A stretch of DNA of 64,000 nucleotides, taken from contig CAWJJQ010000006.1 in assembly GCA_963843255.1 (NCBI GenBank), positions 186,001-250,000 of the forward strand. Direction: 5' to 3'. Numbering within the stretch: the stretch's first letter is position 1; each line of letters opens with the position of its first letter. The notes beneath the pieces were generated by a model. That model saw only the letters and a program-made list of their open reading frames with translations, ran no database searches and was not told the origin of the DNA. Positions 9,338 through 18,105 of this stretch are shown piece after piece. The stretch is from Bog-159 sp963843255 (GTDB taxonomy: Bacteria; Acidobacteriota; Terriglobia; Bryobacterales; Bryobacteraceae). The position numbers were made by a program, and so were the translations under genes.

Positions 9338-9415
9338 GGTGTCCTCCAGGAAACGCGCGAAATGCTCGTGCTGCGAACGGCGGAGGTCGAGGGATGGGTT
9401 CCGGCCAAGAGATGA
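9335..9415 (+). pseudogene. PadR-family regulator remnant (N-terminus only)
   Basis: A 26-codon frame reads MGVLQETREMLVLRTAEVEG then WVPAKR and a stop. The beginning matches the start of PadR repressors of the kind that precede ADOP permeases in Acidobacteriota, usually MGVLQGTLDMLVLRTL. The winged-helix body is missing, so this is a collapsed gene whose start, operator and translational coupling survive: its TGA overlaps the ATG of the permease at 9412 (ATGA). A short functional leader peptide is an alternative reading. Confidence 0.6.
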
Positions 9416-11981
9416 GCATTCTTTTGAAACTGAAATATCTGCTGCCGGGCCGCCGCAAGGCCATCGAGGAGGATATGCGGGAGGAACTGGAGTCGCTTGC
9501 CTCTCTCTCGGAGTTGGACGGCAAACGCGCGGACCTGGGCAGCCTGGCATTCGCCGCGGAGGAGGGCCGTGCCAAGTGGACCTGGATCGGTTTGGAGCAG
9601 CTTGCCGCGGATATCCGGTACGCCCGCCGGACGATGAGGCGTAATCCCGGTTTGACCCTGACGGCCGTTTTGTCGCTGGCGCTCGGCATCGGAGCGAACA
9701 CCGCCATATTCAGCCTCATGAATGCGATCCTGCTGAAAACGCTCCCGGTGAAGGATCCCGCGAGTCTGGCGGTGCTGACGTCATACACGAAGGACGATCG
9801 GGTCGGGGATTTCGGATATGGAGACTATCTAGCGATTCGCGGAGAAAAGGGCGCCTTCTCGGGCATCATGGCTGCTTCGACGCTGGCGCAAGTCACGGCG
9901 GGAATCGGCGCTGAATCGGAGACGGTACAGCGCAAGATCGTGTCCCGCAACTATTTTTCAGTCCTCGAAGTTCGACCTGCCTTCGGACGGACGTTCCGGG
10001 AGGATGAAGACGAGCAGCCGGTAGCCGTGATCGGGAATCGCTGGTGGCGGCGCGTGCTCGGCGGCTCCCCGGACGTGGTTGGCCGGCAAATCGACCTGGA
10101 CGGCAAGGCTTTCACCATCGTTGGGATCGCGAGGCCGGACTTTTTGAGTGAGACCGTTGGCGAGTCCGTGGACGTGTGGGCAACCATGGCATTGATGCCG
10201 CCGGAGATGAGGACCAGTCCCGGCTACACGTGGTTGAACCTGATGGGTCGCCTGAAACCGGGTGTGAGCGCCCAACAGGCAAGCGCCCGCCTGGGCTTGC
10301 TGGTTCCGCAAATGCAGAATCGATTCATTGAACGAATCGATATAGAGCCAGGCAGTTCGGGAAGTTCCGGCTTGCGGGACAGCTTCTCCGCTCCGCTGAA
10401 GGTGCTCATGGGAGTAGTGGCAGTGGCGCTTCTGATGGCGTGCTCCAATCTGGCGGGCCTCCTGCTTGCGCGCGCCGCCAGCCGGCAACGTGAGATCGCC
10501 ACCCGGCTCGCCATGGGCGCAAGCCGCCTGCGCCTGTTCCGGCAACTCATCACGGAGAGCCTCGTCTTGGCTGTTTTGGGCGGCTTTCTCGGACTGGGTC
10601 TTTCGATTTGGGGCCAGAGGGTTCTTCTCGACCTGGTATCGGGCGCCGGAAAGACTATATCGGTGGCTCTCCGGCCCGATTTGCGGGTGTTGCTGTTCAA
10701 CGCGGCGATATCGCTTGTCACGGGCCTGCTGTTCGGTGCGGCTCCGGCCATTCAGGCGGTACGTGAGAATGCAGGCGAGACCCTAAAAATGAACGGTTCC
10801 GGCAAATTTTTCGGACGTCGCGGCGGCGGCCTCCGCGGAGGATTAGTGGCGGTGCAGGCCGCCCTGTCGACGCTGTTGCTGATTGTGGGCGGCCTGTTTG
10901 TGCACACGCTGCAGAACCTGAAGAACCAGGATTTGGGGCTTCGCGCCGGTAACGTGCTCTCGGTCGAACTAGGTCGCCCGCAAGGAGAGTACCGGCCCGC
11001 ATGGCCGAGTTTTGTTCGAGAGCTATTGCGGCACGCGGAAGCGGTTCCGGGCGTGCAATCGGCTTGCGCATCGTTTGATGGATCGCTGGGAAACGCCAGC
11101 GGAATCCGGGGATTCCGCTGGGAGGGTTCTCCCGAATCAACCGGCGAGGAGCAGCGCGCCGCAGCGAACTGGGTCTCACCGAAATACTTTGAGACCCTGG
11201 GGATTCCGTTGTTGGAGGGGCGTGAGTTCTCGCAGGGAGACAATGCGAGTTCCCTGCCGGTGGTGGTCGTCAACCGGACGATGGCCCGCCGGTACACCGG
11301 AACCGATCGCGCGGCCGGCAGGCGCCTGATATTCAACGGCAAGGCCTATGAGATTGTCGGCGTGGCCAAGGACGCAAAACACGGCGATCTTCGCCAACCG
11401 AGCGGCCCATTCGTGTATTTTGCGGCGCTGCAGAGCGGTTCGGAAATCTATTCACTCGAAGTCCGCACGGCGGCTTCACCACTCGCTGCCGCGGGCGCCA
11501 TGCGCCATGTGGTGCGGGACATCGATCCGCGGCTTCGGATCGTCGAGACCGCCACGCTGGAGCAACTCATCGATCAAAAACTGGCGCGGGAGGTATTAGT
11601 TGCGGATCTTGCGGGATTTTTTGCCGGCCTGACGCTCCTGCTTGTTCTTCTGGGCGTATACGGCAAGTCTCATACGCAGTGGCGTGGCGGACGAAGGAGA
11701 TCGGGATTCGCATTGCCCTCGGTGCGCGGCCGGCGAGTATCACAGGCATCGTGCTCCGGCAATTGGTGTTCGCCATTCTCGCCGGCCTGATCGCCGGAAC
11801 CGCCATGGCGGTGGCCGCCGGCCGGCTGCTGACGTTTCTGCTCTTTGGTCTGCAGGCTACGGATGTGAAGACCATCGGGGGAGCCGGGTTGATCCTGTTG
11901 CTGGCGGCCTTAACGACAGGGTACATTCCTGTTTGGCGGGCCCTGCGACGCGACCCCACGCACGCCCTTCGATTGGAATAA
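9412..11981 (+). pseudogene. ADOP-type ABC permease (MacB/FtsX), frameshifted
   Basis: A two-module orphan permease: a short N-terminal segment, then RRNPGLTLTAVLSLALGIGA, a MacB-type periplasmic domain, an FtsX core near residues 330-450, and a second periplasmic plus FtsX module. At about 11663-11667 the frame breaks after LLVLLGVYG; the continuation VSYAVAWRTKEIGIRIALGA and the final membrane helices are in the next frame up to 11981, consistent with loss of one base. The start at 9412 is preferred over 9394 because it overlaps the PadR remnant stop. No ATPase gene is adjacent, as usual for this family, whose substrates are unknown. Confidence 0.85.
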
Positions 11982-12009
11982 CCCGCAGTTTATACATGCG
12001 CGTTCACGC

Positions 12010-13434
12010 TCATGCGACCACGCCCAGCCCCGGTCCGTCCAGTACCGACGTATCCATCATGCCGTCCCGCACTTTGAAAATGCCCGGGAACTTGTCCTCC
12101 CAGGCGCGATTAGCGGCCGGCACGTATTCGCGGGCGTTGGCTTCGATGGCGGCCACGCCGGGTATGTGCGCCGCCAGTCCCGCCGAATGGAGCAGTGACG
12201 CGCCGGGACAAGTCAGGTCCTGCACGCACAGAAACATCTTGTGCTTCTGCGCCACGGCCGCCATGAGCAGCACCTGGCTCTGCCCCTTGCAGGCTTTGAG
12301 CGCGGCGCCCGAGTAACCCATTTCGCGCGCCAGCATCAGGGTTTCGATATCGGTGAGCGATTCGTCGATCACCACAGGGCGCAGGCGGGCGGCGGCATGC
12401 ATCACGTTGGTGCGATCCGCCTTCAGGTCCCGGGCGGTGGGCTGCTCCACATATTGAATGCGGTCGAAGCCGGCCGCGGTTTGTTCTTTGAGCTTGCGCA
12501 GGAATTCCAGCAGGTAGTCTACGTTGGGACACTGTTCGTTGAAATCCAGCGAATAGAACCACTCGTCCACGCCGCGCTGCTTCTGCGTTTCGGCAGTGGA
12601 GCGGTCGATGCTTACCACGCGCGCGAGGTCCCAGGCCAGATCGTTGCCAGCCAGCTTGATCTTGAGGCGGCGCAGGCCGTTATAGCGGATCCATTCGGGC
12701 AGGGTTTCGGGCAGGCCGTCGCCGATACGCCGCCGGATGTCGGCTTCCACGATGGGGTCCGAAGCGCCGACCGAGTGATAGAGCGCCATACGCGGCGCCG
12801 GTTTCGCGAGCACATAGCGGCTCAGTTCTTCGCCGCGATAATCCGGGCCGAGGTAGTGCTCCAGATCGTAGGGCATGTAGGCATGCGTGTAGGTGAGGTA
12901 GCAGTTCAGTCCCAGGAGCTTGCCGTAGGCATCGTGGATGGCCGCGTCGAACGGGCTGGCAGTCACCAGCGTGCACAGCTTGGGGATCGGCTCCGCCAGC
13001 TTCAACTCCTGCCCTACTTCGCGCGCCGCCTTGAGATACTCCGGCTCCAGAGCGCAGTTGATGTCGATGGGATGGCCGATCTCGTGGTAATCGCCGGTGA
13101 TGCGGGCGATCCGTCCCGCCAGCGCCTTCATGGCTCCCAGCGTCGCGTCGTACGACAGCGTCTTCGACGGAAAAGACCACGCATTCCCCATGGTCATCGA
13201 GCCGAAGCCACGCCCCACGCGTCCCGCCGCATTACGCACCACGCAATCGACGTTGAGCAGGGTCACGCGGTCAACGGTCTGCGCGCCGAAGCGGTAGGGC
13301 GTACGGTATTGGTAGTCTTCGTAGCTGAACCGGACTTCCGCGATGCGCACGCCGGTGGCCGCAACCGCGCCACGGCAGATGTGGAACAGCGAGGGTGCTA
13401 TGGCAAACGAACGGAGAAGATCGCGGCGGTCCAT
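12010..13434 (-). CDS. Exported enolase-superfamily (mandelate racemase/MLE-like) protein
   Basis: A 474-residue protein. The start MDRRDLLRSFAIAP at 13434 gives an N-terminus with paired arginines and a hydrophobic stretch, suggesting a Tat-like export signal; the frame upstream to 13620 is not needed. The barrel carries enolase-superfamily hallmarks: KIKLAGND (general base lysines), then DFNEQ, YVEQPTA and VIDESL as the three metal ligands, and a later KACKGQSQ. This fits a muconate-lactonizing or racemase/dehydratase-type enzyme acting on a carboxylate; the substrate cannot be told. Convergent with the permease pseudogene, divergent from 13464. Confidence 0.82.
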   Translation of the reverse strand: MDRRDLLRSFAIAPSLFHICRGAVAATGVRIAEVRFSYEDYQYRTPYRFGAQTVDRVTLLNVDCVVRNAAGRVGRGFGSMTMGNAWSFPSKTLSYDATLGAMKALAGRIARITGDYHEIGHPIDINCALEPEYLKAAREVGQELKLAEPIPKLCTLVTASPFDAAIHDAYGKLLGLNCYLTYTHAYMPYDLEHYLGPDYRGEELSRYVLAKPAPRMALYHSVGASDPIVEADIRRRIGDGLPETLPEWIRYNGLRRLKIKLAGNDLAWDLARVVSIDRSTAETQKQRGVDEWFYSLDFNEQCPNVDYLLEFLRKLKEQTAAGFDRIQYVEQPTARDLKADRTNVMHAAARLRPVVIDESLTDIETLMLAREMGYSGAALKACKGQSQVLLMAAVAQKHKMFLCVQDLTCPGASLLHSAGLAAHIPGVAAIEANAREYVPAANRAWEDKFPGIFKVRDGMMDTSVLDGPGLGVVA

Positions 13435-13463
13435 GTTTAGAATGGTATCCTGTCGGTAACGGG

Positions 13464-13799
13464 ATGCGCGCGAACTTGATCCTGGTTGTGACTGTGGTGT
13501 TGGTGCTCTCGGCCTTCCACTGTCCGGCGTCATGCGCTGGTCCGGGTGATGGTTCGAGCGATAATCCACCGTGTCATCAGCACCACCCGAATTCGCCCGC
13601 CCCCTGCCCGCACTGCGCAATCATGGCCAGTACAACTCCCACGGCCGGACACTTGGCGGTTACCGCCTTGCCGCTGGTTAGCCTGGCCCTTCCCGTGCCG
13701 GCGGGATCGTTGCGGCGCAGCGGCGAGGGCTTGTATCGCGCGCCGTCACCATCGCCGCCCGACGTATCCGGCGCGTCGTGTCTCTGCCTCCGCATCTGA
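13464..13799 (+). CDS. Small secreted Cys/His-rich protein
   Basis: A 111-residue protein starting MRANLILVVTVVLVLSAF, a clear signal peptide ending near HCPASCAG. The mature part has closely spaced CHQHH and CPHC motifs that could bind a soft metal such as copper; the rest is Pro/Ser-rich. The start at 13464 is chosen because the signal peptide begins there although the frame is open further upstream. No family is recognised. It is 29 bases from the divergent enolase-like gene and just ahead of the repeat array and a beta-barrel-type protein. Confidence 0.55.
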   Translation: MRANLILVVTVVLVLSAFHCPASCAGPGDGSSDNPPCHQHHPNSPAPCPHCAIMASTTPTAGHLAVTALPLVSLALPVPAGSLRRSGEGLYRAPSPSPPDVSGASCLCLRI

Positions 13800-14094
13800 T
13801 TCCTAAAAAGCGCAAAGGGGCGCGTATCCCGCGCCGCCCTATAGGACAGGAACTCCGCAACTTCCGGCGGTGCCGGGCGCCCCGTCTTGCGCGGTTCCTT
13901 AGAAGCGCAAAGGGGCGCGTATCCCGCGCCGCCCTATAGGACAGGAACTCCGCAACTTCCGGCGGCGCCGGGCGCCCCGTCTTGCGCGGTTCCTTAGAAG
14001 CGCAAAGGGGCGCGTGTCCGCGCCGCCAGTTAGGACAGGAACTCCGCAGTTTCCAGCGGCGCGGGGCGGCCCGTTTTGCGCGAGTTCCTTAGAC
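13799..14094. repeat. Three 95-bp palindromic tandem repeats
   Basis: The motif AGCGCAAAGGGGCGCG recurs at 13809, 13904 and 13999, a period of exactly 95 bases. The first two copies are nearly identical; the third has diverged. Each unit is an imperfect palindrome: its left end GCGCAAAGGGGCGC pairs with GCGCCCCGTCTTGCGC near its right end, and each copy ends in TTCCTTAG. A shorter relative occurs at 32989-33048. Confidence 0.8.
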
Positions 14095-14099
14095 TAGAA

Positions 14100-14133
14100 G
14101 GCTTAAGACCGCTTGCTCACGCGCGCGGCTCGG
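14100..14133. repeat. 34-bp dispersed repeat, copy 2
   Basis: Same element as 8551-8584, same orientation, 5 mismatches. It sits between the 95-bp repeat array and the next gene. Confidence 0.6.
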
Positions 14134-14168
14134 TAAAAAAATAGCGCAGCGTGCCAATTAGGAGAATT

Positions 14169-15404
14169 ATGCCTGGGCTTAAGAGTCTCTTTCTGATTTT
14201 GGTCATACCCATCGTCCTTTCCGCGCAGAGCCCGCAGGCCATGCAGGGCATGAATCCGGCCGGCATGTACCTCATGAACGTAGCTTCGGGAACGTCGCAA
14301 AACCCGGCGTCCTGGCCGATGCCCATGGTCATGCAGAGCGCCGGCAACTGGGACGTGATGTTCATGGGGGTGGCTTTTGTGTCGGACATCCAGCAAACCG
14401 GCCCGCGCGGCGGAGACAAACTTTATTCCACAAACTGGTTCATGGCGTCGGCCCAGCGCCGCGCCGGCGCGAGAGGCTCCTTTCAGACGGTGCTCATGTT
14501 GAGCCTGGAACCTGCCACGGTCACGGATCGCCGCTATCCGCTGCTCTTCCAGACCGGCGAAACCGCCTACGGCAACCCCCTGGTGGACGCGCAGCATCCG
14601 CACAACCTGATCATGGCGCTGGGATTCCACTATGCCTACCAGGCCGGCGAAAACACTACGCTGGATTTCTACGCCGCGCCGGTGGGAGACCCGGCGCTGG
14701 GGCCGGTGGCGTTCCCACATCGCGCGTCGGCCGCGGAACTTCCCGAAGCGCCCATTTCGCATCACTGGCAGGATTCAACACATATTGCGGACGATGTGAT
14801 TACGCTGGGCGTGTCGCACAAAAAGGTCAAGCTCGAAGCCAGCGGTTTTCATGGCGCCGAGCCGGGCGAAAATCGCTGGATCATTCAGGCCGGACCCATC
14901 GACTCGTGGTCGGCGCGGCTATGGTATTTTCCTAGCGACAATTGGGCGGCGCAGGTTTCCGCCGGCCGCCTGGCGCATCCCGAAGCGCTGGACCCCGGAG
15001 ACCAGGTGCGCGTGACGGCGTCGGTTCACTATACGCGGCCGATGGCGGGCAGCAGTTGGTCAAGCAGCCTGATCTGGGGGCGCAATCATTCCACCGCCAC
15101 GTTCCGGAATTTGAATTCGTATCTGGCGGAATCAGTCCTTCCGATCACACGGCGCAACTTTGTCACAGGGCGGTGGGAACTGGTGGATAAAGATGAGTTG
15201 GATATCGCGGCGTTCCCGGCGAGCGTTTTCCGCATTGGCGCTTATACGGCCGGCTACACGCGCGATGTCGATATATTCCGACGGGTCGAGACCGGTGTTG
15301 GCGTGAACTTTTCCGCTTACTCGCTGCCGGCCGCTATTAAGCCTTATTATGCGGGCCGTCCGCTGGGCGGGAATCTCTTCGTTCGTTTCCGTCTCAGGCC
15401 GTGA
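14169..15404 (+). CDS. Putative outer-membrane beta-barrel protein
   Basis: A 411-residue protein with a signal peptide (KSLFLILVIPIVLSAQS) and many alternating-hydrophobicity segments ending in an aromatic/Arg C-terminus (LFVRFRLRP) typical of outer-membrane barrels. The N-terminal mature part is Met-rich (MQGMNPAGMYLMN, MPMVMQ), and there are the motifs DAQHPHNLIMALGFHY and ISHHWQDSTHI. Relatives are annotated only as hypothetical and are often near metal-resistance genes; with the Cys/His-rich neighbour this hints at copper handling, which is inference. ATG at 14169 is preferred over GTG at 14151 because AGGAGA lies 3 bases before it. Confidence 0.7.
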   Translation: MPGLKSLFLILVIPIVLSAQSPQAMQGMNPAGMYLMNVASGTSQNPASWPMPMVMQSAGNWDVMFMGVAFVSDIQQTGPRGGDKLYSTNWFMASAQRRAGARGSFQTVLMLSLEPATVTDRRYPLLFQTGETAYGNPLVDAQHPHNLIMALGFHYAYQAGENTTLDFYAAPVGDPALGPVAFPHRASAAELPEAPISHHWQDSTHIADDVITLGVSHKKVKLEASGFHGAEPGENRWIIQAGPIDSWSARLWYFPSDNWAAQVSAGRLAHPEALDPGDQVRVTASVHYTRPMAGSSWSSSLIWGRNHSTATFRNLNSYLAESVLPITRRNFVTGRWELVDKDELDIAAFPASVFRIGAYTAGYTRDVDIFRRVETGVGVNFSAYSLPAAIKPYYAGRPLGGNLFVRFRLRP

Positions 15405-15410
15405 AGCTTC

Positions 15411-16751
15411 TTACCGATTCATCGGACTTGCGCCGCGCTCCAGCTCACGAGCTCGCTTTTCGAGCCACTCCCGCTTGAGGCGTGCGCTGCCCTGCATCAC
15501 CGACAGTCCCCATAAGGAAAGCGACAGCAAGATGAAAAAAGATCCGTATTTGTAGTCGTCCGCTTTAAGTGCCTCCTTCTGCACAATCAGCGCGAACATT
15601 ACAATGGCGGTCAGGGAGCTGAAGAAGTAAGCCACGATTCGCAGCACCCATCCCGCAATACTCCGGGGCGAAAACAGCAGGAGGTTCCGGCGAAGCCTGG
15701 TAACGCCTGTGACTTCCCAGGTGCGGCCCTCGTTCCATTCCACCAACGCCTGGCGATGCGCTTCTACTTGCCTACCGGTACTTTCTGTAGCCCGTTTGAC
15801 GGCTTCCTGGACTAGTGCATCGAGCTTCTTTTCATCGGCTTCCGCCGTACGCCGGGCCTCTGCAGCTTCGCCTGTTGCGCGACCGGCCTCTGCTGGCGCA
15901 TCCGGATGGGTCTCAACCGCCGCGCCCGCGCCATAGGCCACGTTGGGAAATATGGGAATGCCGGCAATGTCGCCCTCTCTCCGATCGGGAGAGTGGACCT
16001 CCGGCCGGACCCAGTCCTTGGGATAGCTCTGCCGCAATTCCTCGGTGATCAGGTCCCCCAATTCGCTTACAGAGATTCTCGGCCCCAGCAACGGGTGTCC
16101 CGCGCGCAGCGCTTTCACCAGCGCATCCGAGAACATGGTGCGGCTGAGGCCTTGCGGGGCTAGCGATGGATTCTGCGCGCTAGAAGAACACAACAATGTG
16201 GTCCCTCGCTCCGGCAGCTCATTCAGAATCTTGACGCGCGCGGCGGTCAGCGGCCCGCTTTGGAATTCCTTGTATGCGGCGGCCGAAAAACAACAATCCA
16301 GGATCAGGAATTTGCGCAGGAACCGGGCACGGGACTTGACGACCGACGCCAGGTCGGTCATGCGGATACTGCTCAAACCCTCGTTACCTTCGTCGGTTCC
16401 GCGGACTGCCAGGCAGTATGCCTGGTCGGGCATGGCGAAAAGACCGTGCCCCACATAGTGCACGATCAGGTCGTGGGGCGGCGTTCCCTGGCTGGTTAGT
16501 TCGCTCGACCGCGCTTGCAGAAAACGGCCGATTTCGAGCAACTGCTCGCTGGGAGAACGGCTATCGTCGAAAAGCCAGGCGACGTTTTCGCGCGGAATCG
16601 AGAGCCCCTCGGAACTCACCAGGTAGTCGCTGAAGTCTTCCGCGGAGTTGTAAAACGCGCGTCCTTGAGCCAGCTTGGCGGCATGCGGGAACCGGCTGGC
16701 TCCCAGGAGCAGGACCAGAGTCTGTTGCGGGGATGGCGCGCTTTCGGGCAC
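15411..16751 (-). CDS. Membrane-anchored caspase-like protease (EACC1-associated)
   Basis: A 446-residue protein. Residues 1-240 form a caspase-like (C14) domain: LVLLLGASRF opens the fold, the catalytic His is H102 in HYVGHG, and the catalytic Cys is C154 in LDCCFSAAA. A charged helical, probably coiled-coil, linker follows at about 280-335, then two membrane helices near 362-386 and 397-415 and a basic cytoplasmic tail. It starts 10 bases after the EACC1-like gene, so it is the last gene of the operon. In the families described by the Aravind group, EACC1-paired caspases are effectors of conflict systems; membrane anchoring here suggests action at the inner membrane. Targets are unknown. 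Confidence 0.85.
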   Translation of the reverse strand: MPESAPSPQQTLVLLLGASRFPHAAKLAQGRAFYNSAEDFSDYLVSSEGLSIPRENVAWLFDDSRSPSEQLLEIGRFLQARSSELTSQGTPPHDLIVHYVGHGLFAMPDQAYCLAVRGTDEGNEGLSSIRMTDLASVVKSRARFLRKFLILDCCFSAAAYKEFQSGPLTAARVKILNELPERGTTLLCSSSAQNPSLAPQGLSRTMFSDALVKALRAGHPLLGPRISVSELGDLITEELRQSYPKDWVRPEVHSPDRREGDIAGIPIFPNVAYGAGAAVETHPDAPAEAGRATGEAAEARRTAEADEKKLDALVQEAVKRATESTGRQVEAHRQALVEWNEGRTWEVTGVTRLRRNLLLFSPRSIAGWVLRIVAYFFSSLTAIVMFALIVQKEALKADDYKYGSFFILLSLSLWGLSVMQGSARLKREWLEKRARELERGASPMNR

Positions 16752-16761
16752 GGCGTTTATC

Positions 16762-17097
16762 TCACGAATCGGAAAGAAGACTCGCCAGGCGGGAAATGTC
16801 CTTGCTATCGAGGTGAGTCGCTACCAAGACGGTTTCCCCCTTACGCTTGATCTCGATGCGTACGCCGCTGTTTCGCGCCAGCCAGGCGGAGATCCCTTTG
16901 GCAACTGCGGTGGCCGCCGCGGTTCCAAGCATGATGGCGAGACTCGCCCCGAAATCCTGCGAGTCGGGCCGGTCCCTGCGCCGTTCGACGACGACGCCCG
17001 GGTCCACGTCGCGGACGGTATCGGCCAGAGTGCCCGCGAGCCGGTTGGCCTCCGCGGTGGTGGCGTCCGGAAAAACTAAGACGAATTCTGCAGGCAT
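16762..17097 (-). CDS. EACC1-like effector-associated constant component
   Basis: A 111-residue protein. It begins with an alpha/beta segment (EFVLVFPDATTAEANRLAG), then an Ala-rich hydrophobic helix (LAIMLGTAAATAVAKG, with SAWLA after it), then a beta-hairpin (VRIEIKRKGETVLVATHL) and a final helix (ISRLASLLS). This order matches the effector-associated constant component 1 (EACC1) family, known as the small invariant partner of caspase, trypsin-like and other effectors in conflict systems; I judge by pattern only. The ATG at 17097 is chosen over a GTG at 17121 because AGGAGGAG precedes it. It sits between the DUF4157 gene (14-base gap) and the caspase gene (10-base gap). Confidence 0.75.
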   Translation of the reverse strand: MPAEFVLVFPDATTAEANRLAGTLADTVRDVDPGVVVERRRDRPDSQDFGASLAIMLGTAAATAVAKGISAWLARNSGVRIEIKRKGETVLVATHLDSKDISRLASLLSDS

Positions 17098-17111
17098 GAG
17101 TGCCGCTCCTC

Positions 17112-18092
17112 CTACCCCCACGGATTATTCGGGCTGCTGAGGACAGTCGCCACGGTGTTCAGACCTTGGATGTACATACCCACTGAGATGGCGGCCATGC
17201 CTTTCACGCATTCGGTAGCGAACTGGTTGCGCCAATCGGGTGGAAGCTCGGCAAATACCTGCATGGCGAACGACTGCAGCGGCGAGATGCCGTTCCACCG
17301 GACTTTAATTCCCTGGAAAAGCGCGGTGGTAACCAGATTTCCACCTGGAATAACCAAGCTTGCATAGCCCTTCACGGCGATCATGAGGTGCTCGCTGGAT
17401 GTGGGCGCCTTGTCGAGCGACTCCGCGAATTTATTCAGCACGAAGTTGGCGGCCGCGGTAGGCGTGAACATCTTCGAGCCGACGGCGGCCACGGCTTTAG
17501 CCCCGAGTTTGACCCCCTTGGTGACCAGGTCGTCTCTGTAATACCAGAGGAGCGCTCCGGTGCCTATGACGCCGATTGCCCCCAGGGCCTGCTTTGAGCT
17601 CAACATTTGCACGATCTTGCCCCACTGGGTGCGCTGGTCTTCCTCCTGGGGCTGGGCTTGGGGAGCGGCCGCCATCTGGACGCAGGCGCCGGATGGCGTT
17701 CTCCCCTGCACGCTAAAGTGCGCGGTGAACGTGCCGGGTTGCAGCCAGAGATCAGCGGCACGTTCGGCTTCCGCCTCGAGCCGAGGATCGTTCAAGATCG
17801 TGGGCCGGAGGGCGCGGCCGGGATGGCTGTCATGTTGTTGCAGCACATGCGCCAGTTCGTGCGCCAGCAAGGCCCGCCCGATCGGCGTGCTGGGATGGTA
17901 TTCGCCGGGCGCAAAATGCAGGTCAGAACCGCAGGCAAAAGCGCGTGCTCCGGCGATCGCCGCGCGGCCGTCGATGTGAACCCGTACGAGAGACAGGTCC
18001 GCCTGGAAAAAGCGCTCGAAGGCGTGTCGCACGCTGTAAGGAAGAGCAAACGCGCCGGCAGGAGTCCGGATGTCTGAGAGGTTTCTAGACAT
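17112..18092 (-). CDS. DUF4157 (eCIS-core) HExxH protein
   Basis: A 326-residue protein. Residues 10-115 are a DUF4157/eCIS-core domain: LSLVRVHIDGRAAIAGARAF, then FAPGEY, then the zinc-protease motif HELAHVLQQ (H78, E79, H82) and DPRLEAEAERAAD supplying a third ligand. The remaining 200 residues are Ala/Gly-rich with hydrophobic stretches (LGAIGVIGTGALLWYY; PGGNLVTTALFQG) and match nothing I know; they may insert in or touch membranes. DUF4157 domains usually accompany extracellular contractile injection systems or polymorphic toxins, yet no sheath, tube or baseplate gene is here. The start at 18092 was chosen because the domain begins directly after it. Confidence 0.82.
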   Translation of the reverse strand: MSRNLSDIRTPAGAFALPYSVRHAFERFFQADLSLVRVHIDGRAAIAGARAFACGSDLHFAPGEYHPSTPIGRALLAHELAHVLQQHDSHPGRALRPTILNDPRLEAEAERAADLWLQPGTFTAHFSVQGRTPSGACVQMAAAPQAQPQEEDQRTQWGKIVQMLSSKQALGAIGVIGTGALLWYYRDDLVTKGVKLGAKAVAAVGSKMFTPTAAANFVLNKFAESLDKAPTSSEHLMIAVKGYASLVIPGGNLVTTALFQGIKVRWNGISPLQSFAMQVFAELPPDWRNQFATECVKGMAAISVGMYIQGLNTVATVLSSPNNPWG

Positions 18093-18105
18093 GCCAGCAA
18101 GAATA

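Noticed and set aside
15411..18092. A full contractile injection system because of the DUF4157 domain
   Set aside because: No sheath, tube, baseplate, spike or AAA-ATPase gene is present near it.
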